DNA of 41,017 nt, from contig NZ_FNBE01000026.1 in NCBI RefSeq assembly GCF_900102195.1, positions 1 through 41,017 of the forward strand, in the 5' to 3' direction. The stretch's first letter is position 1; each line of letters opens with the position of its first letter. The stretch is from Pseudonocardia oroxyli (lineage in GTDB: Bacteria; Actinomycetota; Actinomycetes; Mycobacteriales; Pseudonocardiaceae). The translations under genes and the position numbers were made by a program. Below, in pieces: positions 22,684 to 31,182 of the stretch. The notes under the pieces are model-generated. The model was not told the origin of the DNA. It was given only the letters and a program-made list of their open reading frames with translations, and ran no database searches.

Positions 22684-24276
22684 GTGCGAGAGTCCGACTG
22701 GTGGCGGAGCGCGGTGATCTACCAGGTCTACATCCGCAGTTTCGCGGACGGCGACGGGGACGGGATCGGCGACATCGCCGGGCTCCGCAGTCGCCTGGAC
22801 CACCTCGCCGACCTGGGCGTGGACGCCCTGTGGATCAACCCGTGGTACCCCTCCCCGCTGGCCGACGCCGGGTACGACGTCGCGGACTACCGCGCGATCG
22901 AGCCGCGGTTCGGCACGCTGTCCGACGCGGAGGCGCTGGTCCGCGAGGCGCACGAGCGCGGCATGCGGGTCATCCTCGACATCGTCCCCAACCACACGTC
23001 GTCGCAGCACGCGTGGTTCCAGGAGGCCCTCGCCGCGGGCCCGGGCTCGGCGGCCCGCGAGCGCTACCTCTTCCGCGACGAGCCGAACGACTGGAAGGCC
23101 ATGTTCGGCGGCAGCGCCTGGACCCAGGTGCCGGACGGGCAGTGGTACCTGCACCTGTTCGACGTCGAGCAGCCGGACCTGAACTGGGAGGACCCGGAGG
23201 TCCGCGCCGACTTCGAGCAGACCCTGCGGTTCTGGTTCGACCGCGGGGTCGACGGGTTCCGGATCGACGTCGCCAACTCGTTGATCAAGGAGCAGGGCCT
23301 GCCGGACGTCGGGGAGAAGGGCCACCACGACCCCGGCCCGCACCCGCACTGGGACCGGGACGAGGTCCACGAGATCTACCAGGACTGGCGCCGGATCGCG
23401 GACTCCTACGACCCGCCGAAGGTGTTCGTGGCCGAGGCGTGGGTGCCCGAGGCGGACCGCTTCGCCCGCTACCTGCGCGCGGACGAGCTGCACACGGCGT
23501 TCAACTTCGACTTCCTGAAGGCCCCGTGGCGGGCGCCCGCGCTGCGCGAGTCGGTGGAGCGGACGCTGCGCGAGCACGCCGTCGTCGGGGCGCCCGCGAC
23601 CTGGGTGCTGTCCAACCACGACGTGGCGCGGCACGTGTCGCGGCTGGCCCGGGACCCGGGGGCGGACATCGGCACGTCGCTGGACTCGCTGCTCGGGGTG
23701 CCCGCCGATCTCGAGCTGGGCCTGCGGCGCGCCCGCGCGGCGGCCCTGTTGATCCTGGCGCTGCCCGGCGGCGCGTACGTCTACCAGGGCGACGAGCTGG
23801 GCCTGCCCGAGGTCGAGGACCTCCCCGAAGCCGCGCTCGACGACCCCACCTGGCGTCGCTCCGGCCATACCGAGCGCGGCCGGGACGGCTGCCGGGTCCC
23901 GATCCCGTGGTCCGGTGACTCCGCGCCGTTCGGCTTCGGCCCCGGCGAGGGGCAGCCGTGGCTCCCGCAGCCGGACTGGTTCGTGCGGTTCGCCGCCGAG
24001 CGGGAGGACAAGGACCCCGACTCGATGCTGAACCTGTACCGCACGGCGCTGCGGATCCGCCGTGCCGAGCCTGCGCTCGGTGACGGGCCGCTGACCTGGC
24101 TGGACGTCTCGCCGGGTGCGCTGGGCTTCGTCCGCGACCCGGGCTTCGCCCTGCTCCTGAACATCGACGCGGAGCCCTTCGACCTCCCCGAGGGAGCCGA
24201 GGTCGTCCTGACCAGCGCCCCGCTGACGGACGCGGGCGAGCTCCCTCGGGACACCGCGGCCTGGATCCGGGTCTGA
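22684..24276 (+). CDS. GH13 alpha-glucosidase (oligo-1,6-glucosidase type)
   Basis: 530 residues. The (beta/alpha)8 barrel motifs are complete: DIVPNHTS (region I, 99-106), GFRIDVAN with nucleophile D195 (region II), VAEAW with acid/base E251 (region III) and LSNHDVARH with D313 (region IV). Domain B carries the QPDLNW element typical of alpha-glucosidases and trehalulose/isomaltose enzymes. No signal peptide is present, so it works in the cytosol on imported oligosaccharides. Start GTG at 22684 has GGAGGAGG upstream. No sugar ABC transporter lies beside it in the window. A strong hairpin follows the stop. Confidence 0.94.
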   Translation: MRESDWWRSAVIYQVYIRSFADGDGDGIGDIAGLRSRLDHLADLGVDALWINPWYPSPLADAGYDVADYRAIEPRFGTLSDAEALVREAHERGMRVILDIVPNHTSSQHAWFQEALAAGPGSAARERYLFRDEPNDWKAMFGGSAWTQVPDGQWYLHLFDVEQPDLNWEDPEVRADFEQTLRFWFDRGVDGFRIDVANSLIKEQGLPDVGEKGHHDPGPHPHWDRDEVHEIYQDWRRIADSYDPPKVFVAEAWVPEADRFARYLRADELHTAFNFDFLKAPWRAPALRESVERTLREHAVVGAPATWVLSNHDVARHVSRLARDPGADIGTSLDSLLGVPADLELGLRRARAAALLILALPGGAYVYQGDELGLPEVEDLPEAALDDPTWRRSGHTERGRDGCRVPIPWSGDSAPFGFGPGEGQPWLPQPDWFVRFAAEREDKDPDSMLNLYRTALRIRRAEPALGDGPLTWLDVSPGALGFVRDPGFALLLNIDAEPFDLPEGAEVVLTSAPLTDAGELPRDTAAWIRV

Positions 24277-24297
24277 TCCACCCGGGTGTCCGACTCG

Positions 24298-24355
24298 CGT
24301 GTCGGAACCGGGGGACTCGCGGGGGGTGCCCCGCGAGTCCCCCGTTCCGGACACG
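24298..24355. terminator. Long hairpin downstream of the glucosidase gene
   Basis: A perfect 16-bp core stem (24309-24324 with 24329-24344, loop GGTG) is extended by about 10 further pairs with single-base bulges. It starts 22 nt after the stop codon. The rest of the gap to 24545 shows no gene; it should contain the promoter of the ligase gene, but no clear hexamers are seen. Confidence 0.7.
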
Positions 24356-24545
24356 CGGAGTCTCCCTTCTGCGGGTGGGCCCGCGCCGGTGACTGTCAGC
24401 TCACGGTCGACGGCCGGCCCGCGCGTGTCGCTCACGCAGTGTTCATGATCACCGCGAACCACTCGTTCGTGAGGTCGCCGGAACAGGTGATCGGTATCCC
24501 GAACCACGCGCCACAGGTGCACCCTCCGTCACGGGGGTACACATC

Positions 24546-25895
24546 ATGCTCATCACAGAGGCACCGATCCGCGCCACCACCGGATCAGGACACCGGACCA
24601 CCGCCACGGTGCTCGGCGCGGCGCTCGCGGTCGCCGTCCTCGGCCAGGGCGCGTTCCATCCGGGCCCGTTCCTGCTCTGCGCCGTCCTCGTCGTCGCCGC
24701 GGGGTGCTGCGCGCTCCGGGAGCGCAGCCGGACACCGGTAGCGCGCGGCCCGCTCCTCGCGGCCGGACTGCTGGGTGCGTTCGCCGCGTGGGCGCTCGTG
24801 CGGGCCGCGGTGTCCGGGGACGCGCTCCTCGGCCTGCCCACGGCGGCGGTCGCGGGGGTGCTCGCGATCGCGATCGTCATCGCGGCCGGGCTCGGGCCCG
24901 CCGCCCGCGACCTCCTGCGCGGGGTGGTGCTCACCCTCGGCGTGGTCGTCGCGGCCGCGGGCTGGATCGGGACCGCGCTGCACCTGGCGCCGCTGTCGAT
25001 CCCGGGTGTCGGGCTGTGGCGGGCCTCCTCGACCCTGACCTACGCCAACGCCGCGGCCGCGGTCCTGGTGACCGTTCTGATCGTGGCCGTGACCCGGGTC
25101 GAGGACCGGCTGCACCGGCGGCTGCTCGTCGCGGTCCTGCTCCTCGGGCTGGCCGCGACCCTGAGCCGCGGCGGGGCGCTCGCCCTCGCCGTCGGGCTCG
25201 TCGTCCTCGCCTGTACCCCGGCTGGGCGCACCCGCCTGCGCTCCCTCGCTCCGGTGCCCTTCGCCGCAGGACTGGGCTTCGTCGGGCTGCTGCCGTCGCT
25301 GCCGGAGGGCGCCACGCCGCAACCCCTGCTCGCCGCCGCGGGTCTGGCCGCGGGTGCCGGCCTGCTCCTGCGCGGGACCCCGCGGCTCGCCGCGCTCGCC
25401 GCCGCCCCCGTCCTGGCCGTGACCGGGCTGGTCGTCGGTCCGTGGGGCAGCCCGCCGGTCGACACCGCGGTCGTCGCCATCGCCGACACCCGGCTCAACG
25501 GCGATTCCTCGGCCCGGGTCGACCTGGCGCGGGTGACCCTCGAGCAGTTCCGGACCGCACCCGTCACCGGGATCGGGCCGGGCAGGCTCGACCTGACCTA
25601 CCTCGACCACGCGGGCAACCGGGTGCACGCCTGGTTCACCCACCTCGAGTACCTGCAGGTCGCGACGGAGACCGGACTGGTCGGGCTCGCCCTCGTCCTG
25701 GCCGCGGCCGCCGCGCTCGCGTTCGGGCACCGCTCCGCGGCGGGCCTCGCGATCCTCGCTGCGCTCGCCGTGCAGAGCGCCCTCGACTTCCTCTGGCACA
25801 TCCCGGCGGTCCCGCTGCTCGCCTGCGCGGCCGTCGTCCTGATCAGCCCCCACCCGACCGACGAGCCCCACCCGACCCACAAGGAGATCTCCTGA
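24546..25895 (+). CDS. O-antigen ligase/polymerase-like membrane protein (Wzy_C type)
   Basis: 449 residues, about 11 membrane helices. The family signature is present: LAATLSRGGALALAVGLVVL in the first conserved loop and TGIGPGRLDLTYL...FTHLEYLQVATETGLVGL in the large external loop, matching the H-x-x-Y-L-x...E-x-G-x-x-G region of Wzy_C proteins. Such proteins transfer or polymerise lipid-linked glycans outside the membrane. The usual loop histidine precedes E/YLQ here as FTHLEYLQ. No other polysaccharide genes are close. The stop overlaps the start of the small secreted protein by 1 nt (TGATG). Confidence 0.85.
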   Translation: MLITEAPIRATTGSGHRTTATVLGAALAVAVLGQGAFHPGPFLLCAVLVVAAGCCALRERSRTPVARGPLLAAGLLGAFAAWALVRAAVSGDALLGLPTAAVAGVLAIAIVIAAGLGPAARDLLRGVVLTLGVVVAAAGWIGTALHLAPLSIPGVGLWRASSTLTYANAAAAVLVTVLIVAVTRVEDRLHRRLLVAVLLLGLAATLSRGGALALAVGLVVLACTPAGRTRLRSLAPVPFAAGLGFVGLLPSLPEGATPQPLLAAAGLAAGAGLLLRGTPRLAALAAAPVLAVTGLVVGPWGSPPVDTAVVAIADTRLNGDSSARVDLARVTLEQFRTAPVTGIGPGRLDLTYLDHAGNRVHAWFTHLEYLQVATETGLVGLALVLAAAAALAFGHRSAAGLAILAALAVQSALDFLWHIPAVPLLACAAVVLISPHPTDEPHPTHKEIS

Positions 25896-26158
25896 TGACC
25901 ACGCAGTCCCGCACGGTCCTGCGCACCGCACTCATCGTCCTCGGAAGCGGAGTCCTGGTGTGGGCGGGCGGCGCCGCGCCCGCCCTCGCGGACTACAGCC
26001 CACCGTCGGTGGTGATCTGCAAGAGCAACCCGGTGGCCAACTCGGGCCTCGCGGTCGGCCAGTTCAGCAACCCGGTGCCCGCCGGGCTGTGTCAGCCGGT
26101 GGGTGGGTTCAGCGCCCCGAACGCGATCCCCGGGATCCCGCCCTTCCCGCCGAACTGA
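25895..26158 (+). CDS. Small secreted two-cysteine protein
   Basis: 87 residues. The N-terminus is a Sec signal peptide: basic TQSRTVLR, a hydrophobic core and a likely cleavage after PALA (about residue 32). The mature part of about 55 residues is rich in Pro, Gly, Asn and Ser and has just two cysteines (VVICKSNP and AGLCQPVG), able to make one disulfide. No known domain is recognised. Translation is coupled to the O-antigen-ligase-like gene (overlap TGATG), so the two probably act together at the cell surface, for example as enzyme and acceptor; this is inference. Confidence 0.8.
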   Translation: MTTQSRTVLRTALIVLGSGVLVWAGGAAPALADYSPPSVVICKSNPVANSGLAVGQFSNPVPAGLCQPVGGFSAPNAIPGIPPFPPN

Positions 26159-26174
26159 CGACGCACAGCGCGTG

Positions 26175-26555
26175 CTACCCGTAGCGCCGGCGGTAGGCCG
26201 CACGGCGCGCCTCGCGCTCCGCGCGGGCCGTCACGTCCCGGACGGCCTGCGCGTAGCCGGGCGGGTAGCCGGCGCGGCGGACCCGGTGGTCCACCGCATC
26301 GTGCAGCAGGAAGATCGCGAACTGGGCGGAGACCAACCAGCCGAGCAGCAGCCCGCACAGCCGCACCCACAACGGCCCGGGCACCAGCAGCACGATCGGC
26401 ACCGAGACGATCACCAGGGGCACGACGGTGCGCGCCAGGTGCCGGACCACCCAGGTGGAGCACGTGGCGTCGTGCAGCACCCAGTCGGCGTACCGGGCGG
26501 GCAGCCTGCCACCGCAGGCGTACCAGACCCACCTCAGCACTCCAGGACGCTGCAC
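26175..26555 (-). CDS. DUF5313-family membrane protein
   Basis: 126 residues. The opening (RPGVLRWVWYACGGRLPARY) and the following WVLHDATCSTWVVRHLART are characteristic of the actinobacterial DUF5313 family, which has two close membrane helices (here about 42-80) and a basic C-terminal tail (RAEREARRAAYRRRYG). Function is unknown. It starts with GTG at 26555, 9 nt after the SDR stop codon, and is probably co-transcribed with that gene. Its 3' end is 16 nt from the convergent secreted-protein gene. Confidence 0.8.
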   Translation of the reverse strand: MQRPGVLRWVWYACGGRLPARYADWVLHDATCSTWVVRHLARTVVPLVIVSVPIVLLVPGPLWVRLCGLLLGWLVSAQFAIFLLHDAVDHRVRRAGYPPGYAQAVRDVTARAEREARRAAYRRRYG

Positions 26556-26564
26556 GTCCCCAGG

Positions 26565-27428
26565 TTAGAGCGAGAGCCCCATCCCGGGCTGCGGCGAGGA
26601 CAGGTCGACGACCGAGGACCACTGCGCGGCCAGCTCGGCCACCGTCGGGGTCTTCTCGAACGCGGCGCCCGCGGCGTGGAACAGCTCCACGCGGTGGTAG
26701 CGGCCGAACCCGGCGACGAAGGTGGCGCCGTTCTCCTCGAGCTCGTCACCGCAGAGCAGGCCGATCAGCGGCGCGACGAAGTCCGGCGGGAGCTTGTCCA
26801 GGACCTCCTGCGGCATGATGTCCGTGGTCATCCGCGTGGCGGCGACGGGCGCCACGGCGTTCGCCTTGATGTCGTACTTCGCGCCCTCCTTGGCGAGGGT
26901 GTTGATCAGCCCGACCAGACCGAGCTTGGCCGCGCCGTAGTTGGCCTGGCCGAAGTTGCCGTAGAGCCCGGTGGTCGAGGTGGCCACCACGATCCGGCCG
27001 TGGGCCTGCTCCCGGAAGTGCGGCCAGGCGCTGTGGATCACGTTGTAGGCGCCGTAGAGGTGCACCTTGAGGACCGCGTCCCAGTCGTCGTCGGTCATCT
27101 TGATGAACGTGCGGTCCCGCAGGATGCCCGCGTTCGCCACCACGCCGTCGATCCGGCCGAACGCCTCGAGCGCGGTCGCCACGATGGCCGCGCCGCCCTC
27201 GGCCGTGGCCACGCTGTCGTGGTTGGCGACGGCCCGGCCGCCCGCCTCGATGATCTCGGCGACGACCTTGTCGGCCGCCGACCCGTCGCTCCCGGACCCG
27301 TCCCGGGAACCACCGAGGTCGTTGACCACGACCTGCGCACCCTCACGCGCCAGGAGCAGCGAGTACTCGCGCCCGAGCCCGCCTCCCGCCCCGGTCACCA
27401 CGACGACCCTGTCCTGAACCCCGGCCAT
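26565..27428 (-). CDS. Short-chain dehydrogenase, (3R)-hydroxyacyl-CoA dehydrogenase-like
   Basis: 287 residues. The cofactor loop is VTGAGGGLG (11-19). The insert after VVVNDLGGSRDGSG and the block YGAYNVIHSAWPHFREQ are typical of the dehydrogenase domain of peroxisomal MFE-2/17beta-HSD4-like enzymes. The catalytic Ser (VVATSTTGLYG) and YxxxK (ANYGAAK) are present. It probably oxidises 3-hydroxyacyl-CoA, including sterol or branched side chains. It lies 25 nt downstream of the LysR gene, both on the minus strand, and beside the acyl-CoA dehydrogenase, consistent with a beta-oxidation role. Start ATG has GAGGGAG upstream. Confidence 0.87.
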   Translation of the reverse strand: MAGVQDRVVVVTGAGGGLGREYSLLLAREGAQVVVNDLGGSRDGSGSDGSAADKVVAEIIEAGGRAVANHDSVATAEGGAAIVATALEAFGRIDGVVANAGILRDRTFIKMTDDDWDAVLKVHLYGAYNVIHSAWPHFREQAHGRIVVATSTTGLYGNFGQANYGAAKLGLVGLINTLAKEGAKYDIKANAVAPVAATRMTTDIMPQEVLDKLPPDFVAPLIGLLCGDELEENGATFVAGFGRYHRVELFHAAGAAFEKTPTVAELAAQWSSVVDLSSPQPGMGLSL

Positions 27429-27453
27429 GTCCGCTCCCTCGCATACGACTGCC

Positions 27454-28359
27454 TCAATCCTTATACCGGGGCGGCGGCGAAGAAAAGGCGGCGTGGCTCA
27501 CGCCCCGCTCGAGCTCGCGCGAGACGACCTCCATCGCGGGCGACGGGCGGCGCCCCGCCGAGCGGGCCAGGACGACCGAGCGGGTCACCGGGAGCGGGCC
27601 GCCGGAGAAGACCCCGGCCGCGACGTCCGCCTCCACCGCCACCGCGGGGAGCACGGTCCAGCCCACCCCGGACGCGGCCAGCCGCTTCTGCGTGATCATG
27701 GTGTTGACCTCGACGATCCCGTCCAGCTCGACGCCGGCGCGGGCGCACGCCCCGTCGAGCAGGGTGCGCAGGCCGTGCGGCGGGGCGGGCATGACGACGG
27801 GGTGTGCGGCCAGATCGGTCAGCGCCACCGGCCCGCCCGGCCAGTCCCCCGGCGGCGCGACGGCCCAGAGCGACTCCTCGAACAGCGGTCGCACCGCCAC
27901 CGAGGCCGAGGTCGTGACGTCGTAGAGCAGCGCGATCTCGACCGTGCCGGACTCGAGCCACTCCTGCAGGTGCCCCGAGTAGCCGGTCATCAGCCGCAGC
28001 CGGATGCCGGGGTAGTCCTGCCGGACCCGCGCCACCAACCCGACGGCGACGGCCTCGGTGAGGCTGTCGAGCAGCCCCACCGCCACGCTGCCGCCCACCT
28101 CGACGCTGGGCTGCACCTCGGCCCGAGCGCGGTCCAGCTCGGTCAACGCCCGCCGGGCGCGCTCCACGAACGCCAGCCCGGCCTCCGTCGGACGCATGCC
28201 CGTGCGGCTGCGCACGAACAGCTCCACTCCGAGCTCCTCCTCCAGCGCGTGCACCTGGCGGGTCACCGCGGGTTGCACGAGGTGCAGCAACACCGCGGCG
28301 CGCGTGACGCTGCCGGTGTCCGCGACGGCCACGACCGCCCGCAGCTGCCGGACCTCCAT
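27454..28359 (-). CDS. LysR-family transcriptional regulator
   Basis: 301 residues. The N-terminal winged helix (RQLRAVVAVADTGSVTRAAVLLHLVQPAVTRQVHALEEELGVELFVR) is followed by a type 2 periplasmic binding domain for an effector. It is divergent from the acyl-CoA dehydrogenase gene over a 70-bp gap and upstream of the SDR gene on the same strand, so either or both are candidate targets. The gap has two direct copies of CTCATGA (28368 and 28417) but no clear T-N11-A site can be fixed by eye. Confidence 0.93.
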   Translation of the reverse strand: MEVRQLRAVVAVADTGSVTRAAVLLHLVQPAVTRQVHALEEELGVELFVRSRTGMRPTEAGLAFVERARRALTELDRARAEVQPSVEVGGSVAVGLLDSLTEAVAVGLVARVRQDYPGIRLRLMTGYSGHLQEWLESGTVEIALLYDVTTSASVAVRPLFEESLWAVAPPGDWPGGPVALTDLAAHPVVMPAPPHGLRTLLDGACARAGVELDGIVEVNTMITQKRLAASGVGWTVLPAVAVEADVAAGVFSGGPLPVTRSVVLARSAGRRPSPAMEVVSRELERGVSHAAFSSPPPRYKD

Positions 28360-28417
28360 GCCACTCCCTCATGACCCCATCAGGAGCCGGCATTGTACGG
28401 CGACGGCCATGCGGGCT

Positions 28418-28423
28418 CATGAT
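28418..28423 (+). promoter_or_regulatory. -10-like CATGAT, 6 nt before the acyl-CoA dehydrogenase ATG
   Basis: Same geometry as the other leaderless starts in the window; the first base departs from TAnnnT. Confidence 0.35.
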
Positions 28424-28429
28424 GGATGA

Positions 28430-29578
28430 ATGCTGAGTACCGAGGAGCGGGCAGTCGTCTCGACGGTCCGGGAGTGGGTCGACCGCGAGGTGAAGCCGGT
28501 CGTCGCCGACCTCGAGCACGCGGACACCTACCCCGAGAAGCTCATCGAGCAGATGAAGGAGCTCGGGATCTACGGGCTCGCGATCCCGGAGCCGTGGGGC
28601 GAGGCCCCGGTCTCGATGCCCTGCTACGCGCTGGTCACCGCCGAGCTGGCGCGCGGGTGGATGTCCCTGGCCGGCGCGATGGGCGGGCACACCGTCGTGG
28701 CGAAGCTGCTGCAGTCCTTCGGCACGCGGGAGCAGCAGGACCGCTACCTGCCGCGGATGGCGACCGGCGAGCTGCGCGCGACGATGGCGCTCACCGAGCC
28801 GGGCGGCGGCTCGGACCTGCAGGCGATGACCACCCACGCCGCGCGCGTCGGCGACGAGTACGTGATCAACGGCGCCAAGACGTGGATCTCCAACGCCCGC
28901 CGCTCGGGGCTGATCGCGCTGCTCTGCAAGACCGACCCCGAGGCCGAGCCCAAGCACAAGGGCGTCTCGGTGCTGCTCGTCGAGCACGGTCCCGGGCTGA
29001 CCGTGTCCCGGGACCTCAAGAAGCTGGGGTACAAGGGCGTCGAGACCTGCGAGCTGGTGTTCGACGACATGCACGTCCCGGCGTCCGCGGTGCTCGGCGG
29101 TGAGCCGGGCCGGGGCTTCGCGCAGATGATGAAGGGCCTGGAGACCGGGCGGATCCAGGTCGCCGCGCGCGCCCTCGGCGTCGGGCAGGCCGCGTTCGAC
29201 GACGCGCTGCGCTACAGCCAGGAGCGCGAGTCCTTCGGCAAGCCGATCTGGCAGCACCAGTCGATCGGGAACTACCTCGCGGAGATGGCCACCAAGCTCA
29301 CCGCCGCCCGCCAGCTCATCCTGTTCGCCGCCGAGAAGTTCGACGCGGGCGAGCGCTGCGACATGGAGGCGGGCATGGCGAAGCTGTTCACCTCCGAGAT
29401 CGCGATGGAGGTGGCGCTCAACGCCGTGCGCATCCACGGCGGCTACGGCTACTCCACCGAGTTCGACGTCGAGCGCTACTTCCGGGACGCCCCCCTGATG
29501 ATCGTCGGCGAGGGCACCAACGAGATCCAGCGCAACGTCATCGCCGCGCAGCTGGTCAAGCGGGGTGGGCTCGCCTGA
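28430..29578 (+). CDS. Acyl-CoA dehydrogenase
   Basis: 382 residues, the normal length. The FAD/substrate motif is MALTEPGGGSDLQAM, the central motif is ISNARRSG, and the C-terminal helix bundle ends in RIHGGYGYSTEFDVERYFRD and VGEGTNEIQR, where E361 (EGTNEIQ) is the catalytic base. It introduces the alpha-beta double bond into an acyl-CoA and passes electrons to ETF. Chain specificity is not evident. Its 3' end overlaps the convergent hydrolase gene by 23 bp. The divergent LysR gene is its probable regulator. Confidence 0.93.
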   Translation: MLSTEERAVVSTVREWVDREVKPVVADLEHADTYPEKLIEQMKELGIYGLAIPEPWGEAPVSMPCYALVTAELARGWMSLAGAMGGHTVVAKLLQSFGTREQQDRYLPRMATGELRATMALTEPGGGSDLQAMTTHAARVGDEYVINGAKTWISNARRSGLIALLCKTDPEAEPKHKGVSVLLVEHGPGLTVSRDLKKLGYKGVETCELVFDDMHVPASAVLGGEPGRGFAQMMKGLETGRIQVAARALGVGQAAFDDALRYSQERESFGKPIWQHQSIGNYLAEMATKLTAARQLILFAAEKFDAGERCDMEAGMAKLFTSEIAMEVALNAVRIHGGYGYSTEFDVERYFRDAPLMIVGEGTNEIQRNVIAAQLVKRGGLA

Positions 29579-30326
29579 CCACGTCCCGGACGAGGGCCAG
29601 CACCTCGTCCGGATGGTCGAGGTGCACGGTGTGCGTGGCTCCGGGCCAGGTGGTCACGGTGGCGCCGAACGCCGTGGCCAGGGCCTCGTGCGAGCGGCCC
29701 ATCGCGCCCGGCCGCGCCCGGTCCGCCGAGACGACCGCGGACGGCAGCAGCGGCAGGTCGGCCGTCCGGAACCCGTCGGACAGGGCGGCGATCCCGCGGA
29801 CTGCCGCAGCGAGCCTCCCGAGGCCGCCGTCGAACAGGGTGTCGATCGCCGGGACGCTCTGCGCGGGCAGCGGCGCCTTCAGCACCGCACGCCGCCCCGC
29901 GGCGGCGAAGCCCTTGTCCAGCAACGGCCCCAGGCCCGGCAGCCGGGCGGGCCCGCCGAGCAGGCGGGTCTGCCACTCGATGATCCGGCACAGCCGCGGA
30001 TCGGTGATCGGCGTGGCGTCGAGCAGGACGATCCCGGCCAGGTCCCCGGGGTGATCACGCGCCCACAGCGCCGCGACGGCCCCGCCGAGGCTCTGCCCCA
30101 CCACGACGGCCGGGCCCATGTCCAGCGCGCCGACCAGCGCGTGCAGGTGGGCCGTGGCGTCCTTCAGCTCACCCGGCCCCGCGGTGCCCGTGCCGGGCCG
30201 GTCGTGCACGACCACGCGACAGTCGCCCGCGAGCCCCTCGACCAGCCCGGGGAAGAAGCCTGTGCAGGGCGCCGCCCCGCCGGGCACGAGCACCACCGGC
30301 GGCCCGGACGGCCCGTGCACCTCCAT
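29556..30326 (-). CDS. Alpha/beta hydrolase
   Basis: 256 residues from the ATG at 30326. The core reads VVLVPGGAAPC, HDRPGTG, the nucleophile elbow VGQSLGG and the terminal histidine ATHTVHLDHPDE. A GTG at 30335 is in frame, but ATG is preferred because TAGGGT (30334-30339) is 7 nt before it and overlaps the GTG. It lies 31 nt after the SDR gene of the flavin-monooxygenase cluster and could hydrolyse the ester made by that enzyme, a common pairing with Baeyer-Villiger monooxygenases. Its 3' end overlaps the acyl-CoA dehydrogenase gene by 23 bp. Confidence 0.85.
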   Translation of the reverse strand: MEVHGPSGPPVVLVPGGAAPCTGFFPGLVEGLAGDCRVVVHDRPGTGTAGPGELKDATAHLHALVGALDMGPAVVVGQSLGGAVAALWARDHPGDLAGIVLLDATPITDPRLCRIIEWQTRLLGGPARLPGLGPLLDKGFAAAGRRAVLKAPLPAQSVPAIDTLFDGGLGRLAAAVRGIAALSDGFRTADLPLLPSAVVSADRARPGAMGRSHEALATAFGATVTTWPGATHTVHLDHPDEVLALVRDVVRRAHPA

Positions 30327-30356
30327 GGTCGTCACCCTATCGGGGTGACGACCGGC

Positions 30357-31181
30357 TCAGGCGCGGCGGGCGAGCAGGGCGACCAGCCGGTCCAGCACCG
30401 GGCCGTAGGAGCCCGGCAGCACCCGGGCGAGCACGTCCGGGACCTTCGCGCTGGAGGCGATCAGCACCCGGGTCCGCCGGTTCTCGACACCGTCGAGGAT
30501 CTCGGCCGCGGCCTTCTCCGGCGGGTAGCTGAGCAGCTTCGCGAACGCGGCCTGGTGCTGCGCCGCCTCGTCGGGATCCACACCGGACCCCAGGCGCGCG
30601 CTCTTCGCCACGTTCGTCCGGATGCCGCCGGGGTGCACCTGGGTGACCCCGGTGCCGGTCTCGGCCAGCTCGTGGCGCAGCACCTCGCTGAAGCCGCGGA
30701 TCGCGAACTTGCTCGACGAGTATGCCGACTGCCCCGCGGGGCCGATCAGCCCGTACAGGCTGGACACGTTGACCAGGTGCCCACCCGGCTCCGCGGTCAG
30801 CGCGGGCAGCAGGTGGTGGGTCAACACCACGGGCGCCCGGAAGTTGATGTCCATGACCCACTCGAACTCGTCGAGGGTGACCTGGCGGAACCGGCCGCCG
30901 AGCGCGACCCCCGCGTTGTTGATCAGGAGTCGGACCGGGGTCGACGCGAGCTCCTCGCCCAGCGCCGCCACCGCGGCCCGGTCCGCCAGGTCCACTACGT
31001 GGGTCTCGACCTTCACCGTGGCGCGCACGCGGGCGGCGACGCGTTCGAGCCCGTCCGCGTCCCGGTCGACCAGGACCAGCGGGCTGCCGCGCTCGGCCAG
31101 GCCGTAGGCGAGCTGCTCCCCGATGCCGCTCGCGGCGCCGGTCAGGACGGCGGTGCGTCCCGCGAACCGGTACTTCTCCAT
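30357..31181 (-). CDS. Short-chain dehydrogenase/reductase (SadH-like)
   Basis: 274 residues. The cofactor loop is LTGAASGIGEQLA (13-25), NNAG is at about 90, and the catalytic Ser and YxxxK are VNVSSLYG and SAYSSSKFA. The C-terminus is long and basic (SYGPVLDRLVALLARRA), like actinobacterial SDRs that sit beside flavin monooxygenases. Start ATG at 31181 has GGAGG 7 nt upstream and follows the monooxygenase stop by 1 nt, so the two are translated together. It likely interconverts an alcohol and the ketone substrate of that enzyme. Confidence 0.88.
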   Translation of the reverse strand: MEKYRFAGRTAVLTGAASGIGEQLAYGLAERGSPLVLVDRDADGLERVAARVRATVKVETHVVDLADRAAVAALGEELASTPVRLLINNAGVALGGRFRQVTLDEFEWVMDINFRAPVVLTHHLLPALTAEPGGHLVNVSSLYGLIGPAGQSAYSSSKFAIRGFSEVLRHELAETGTGVTQVHPGGIRTNVAKSARLGSGVDPDEAAQHQAAFAKLLSYPPEKAAAEILDGVENRRTRVLIASSAKVPDVLARVLPGSYGPVLDRLVALLARRA

Positions 31182-31182
31182 C

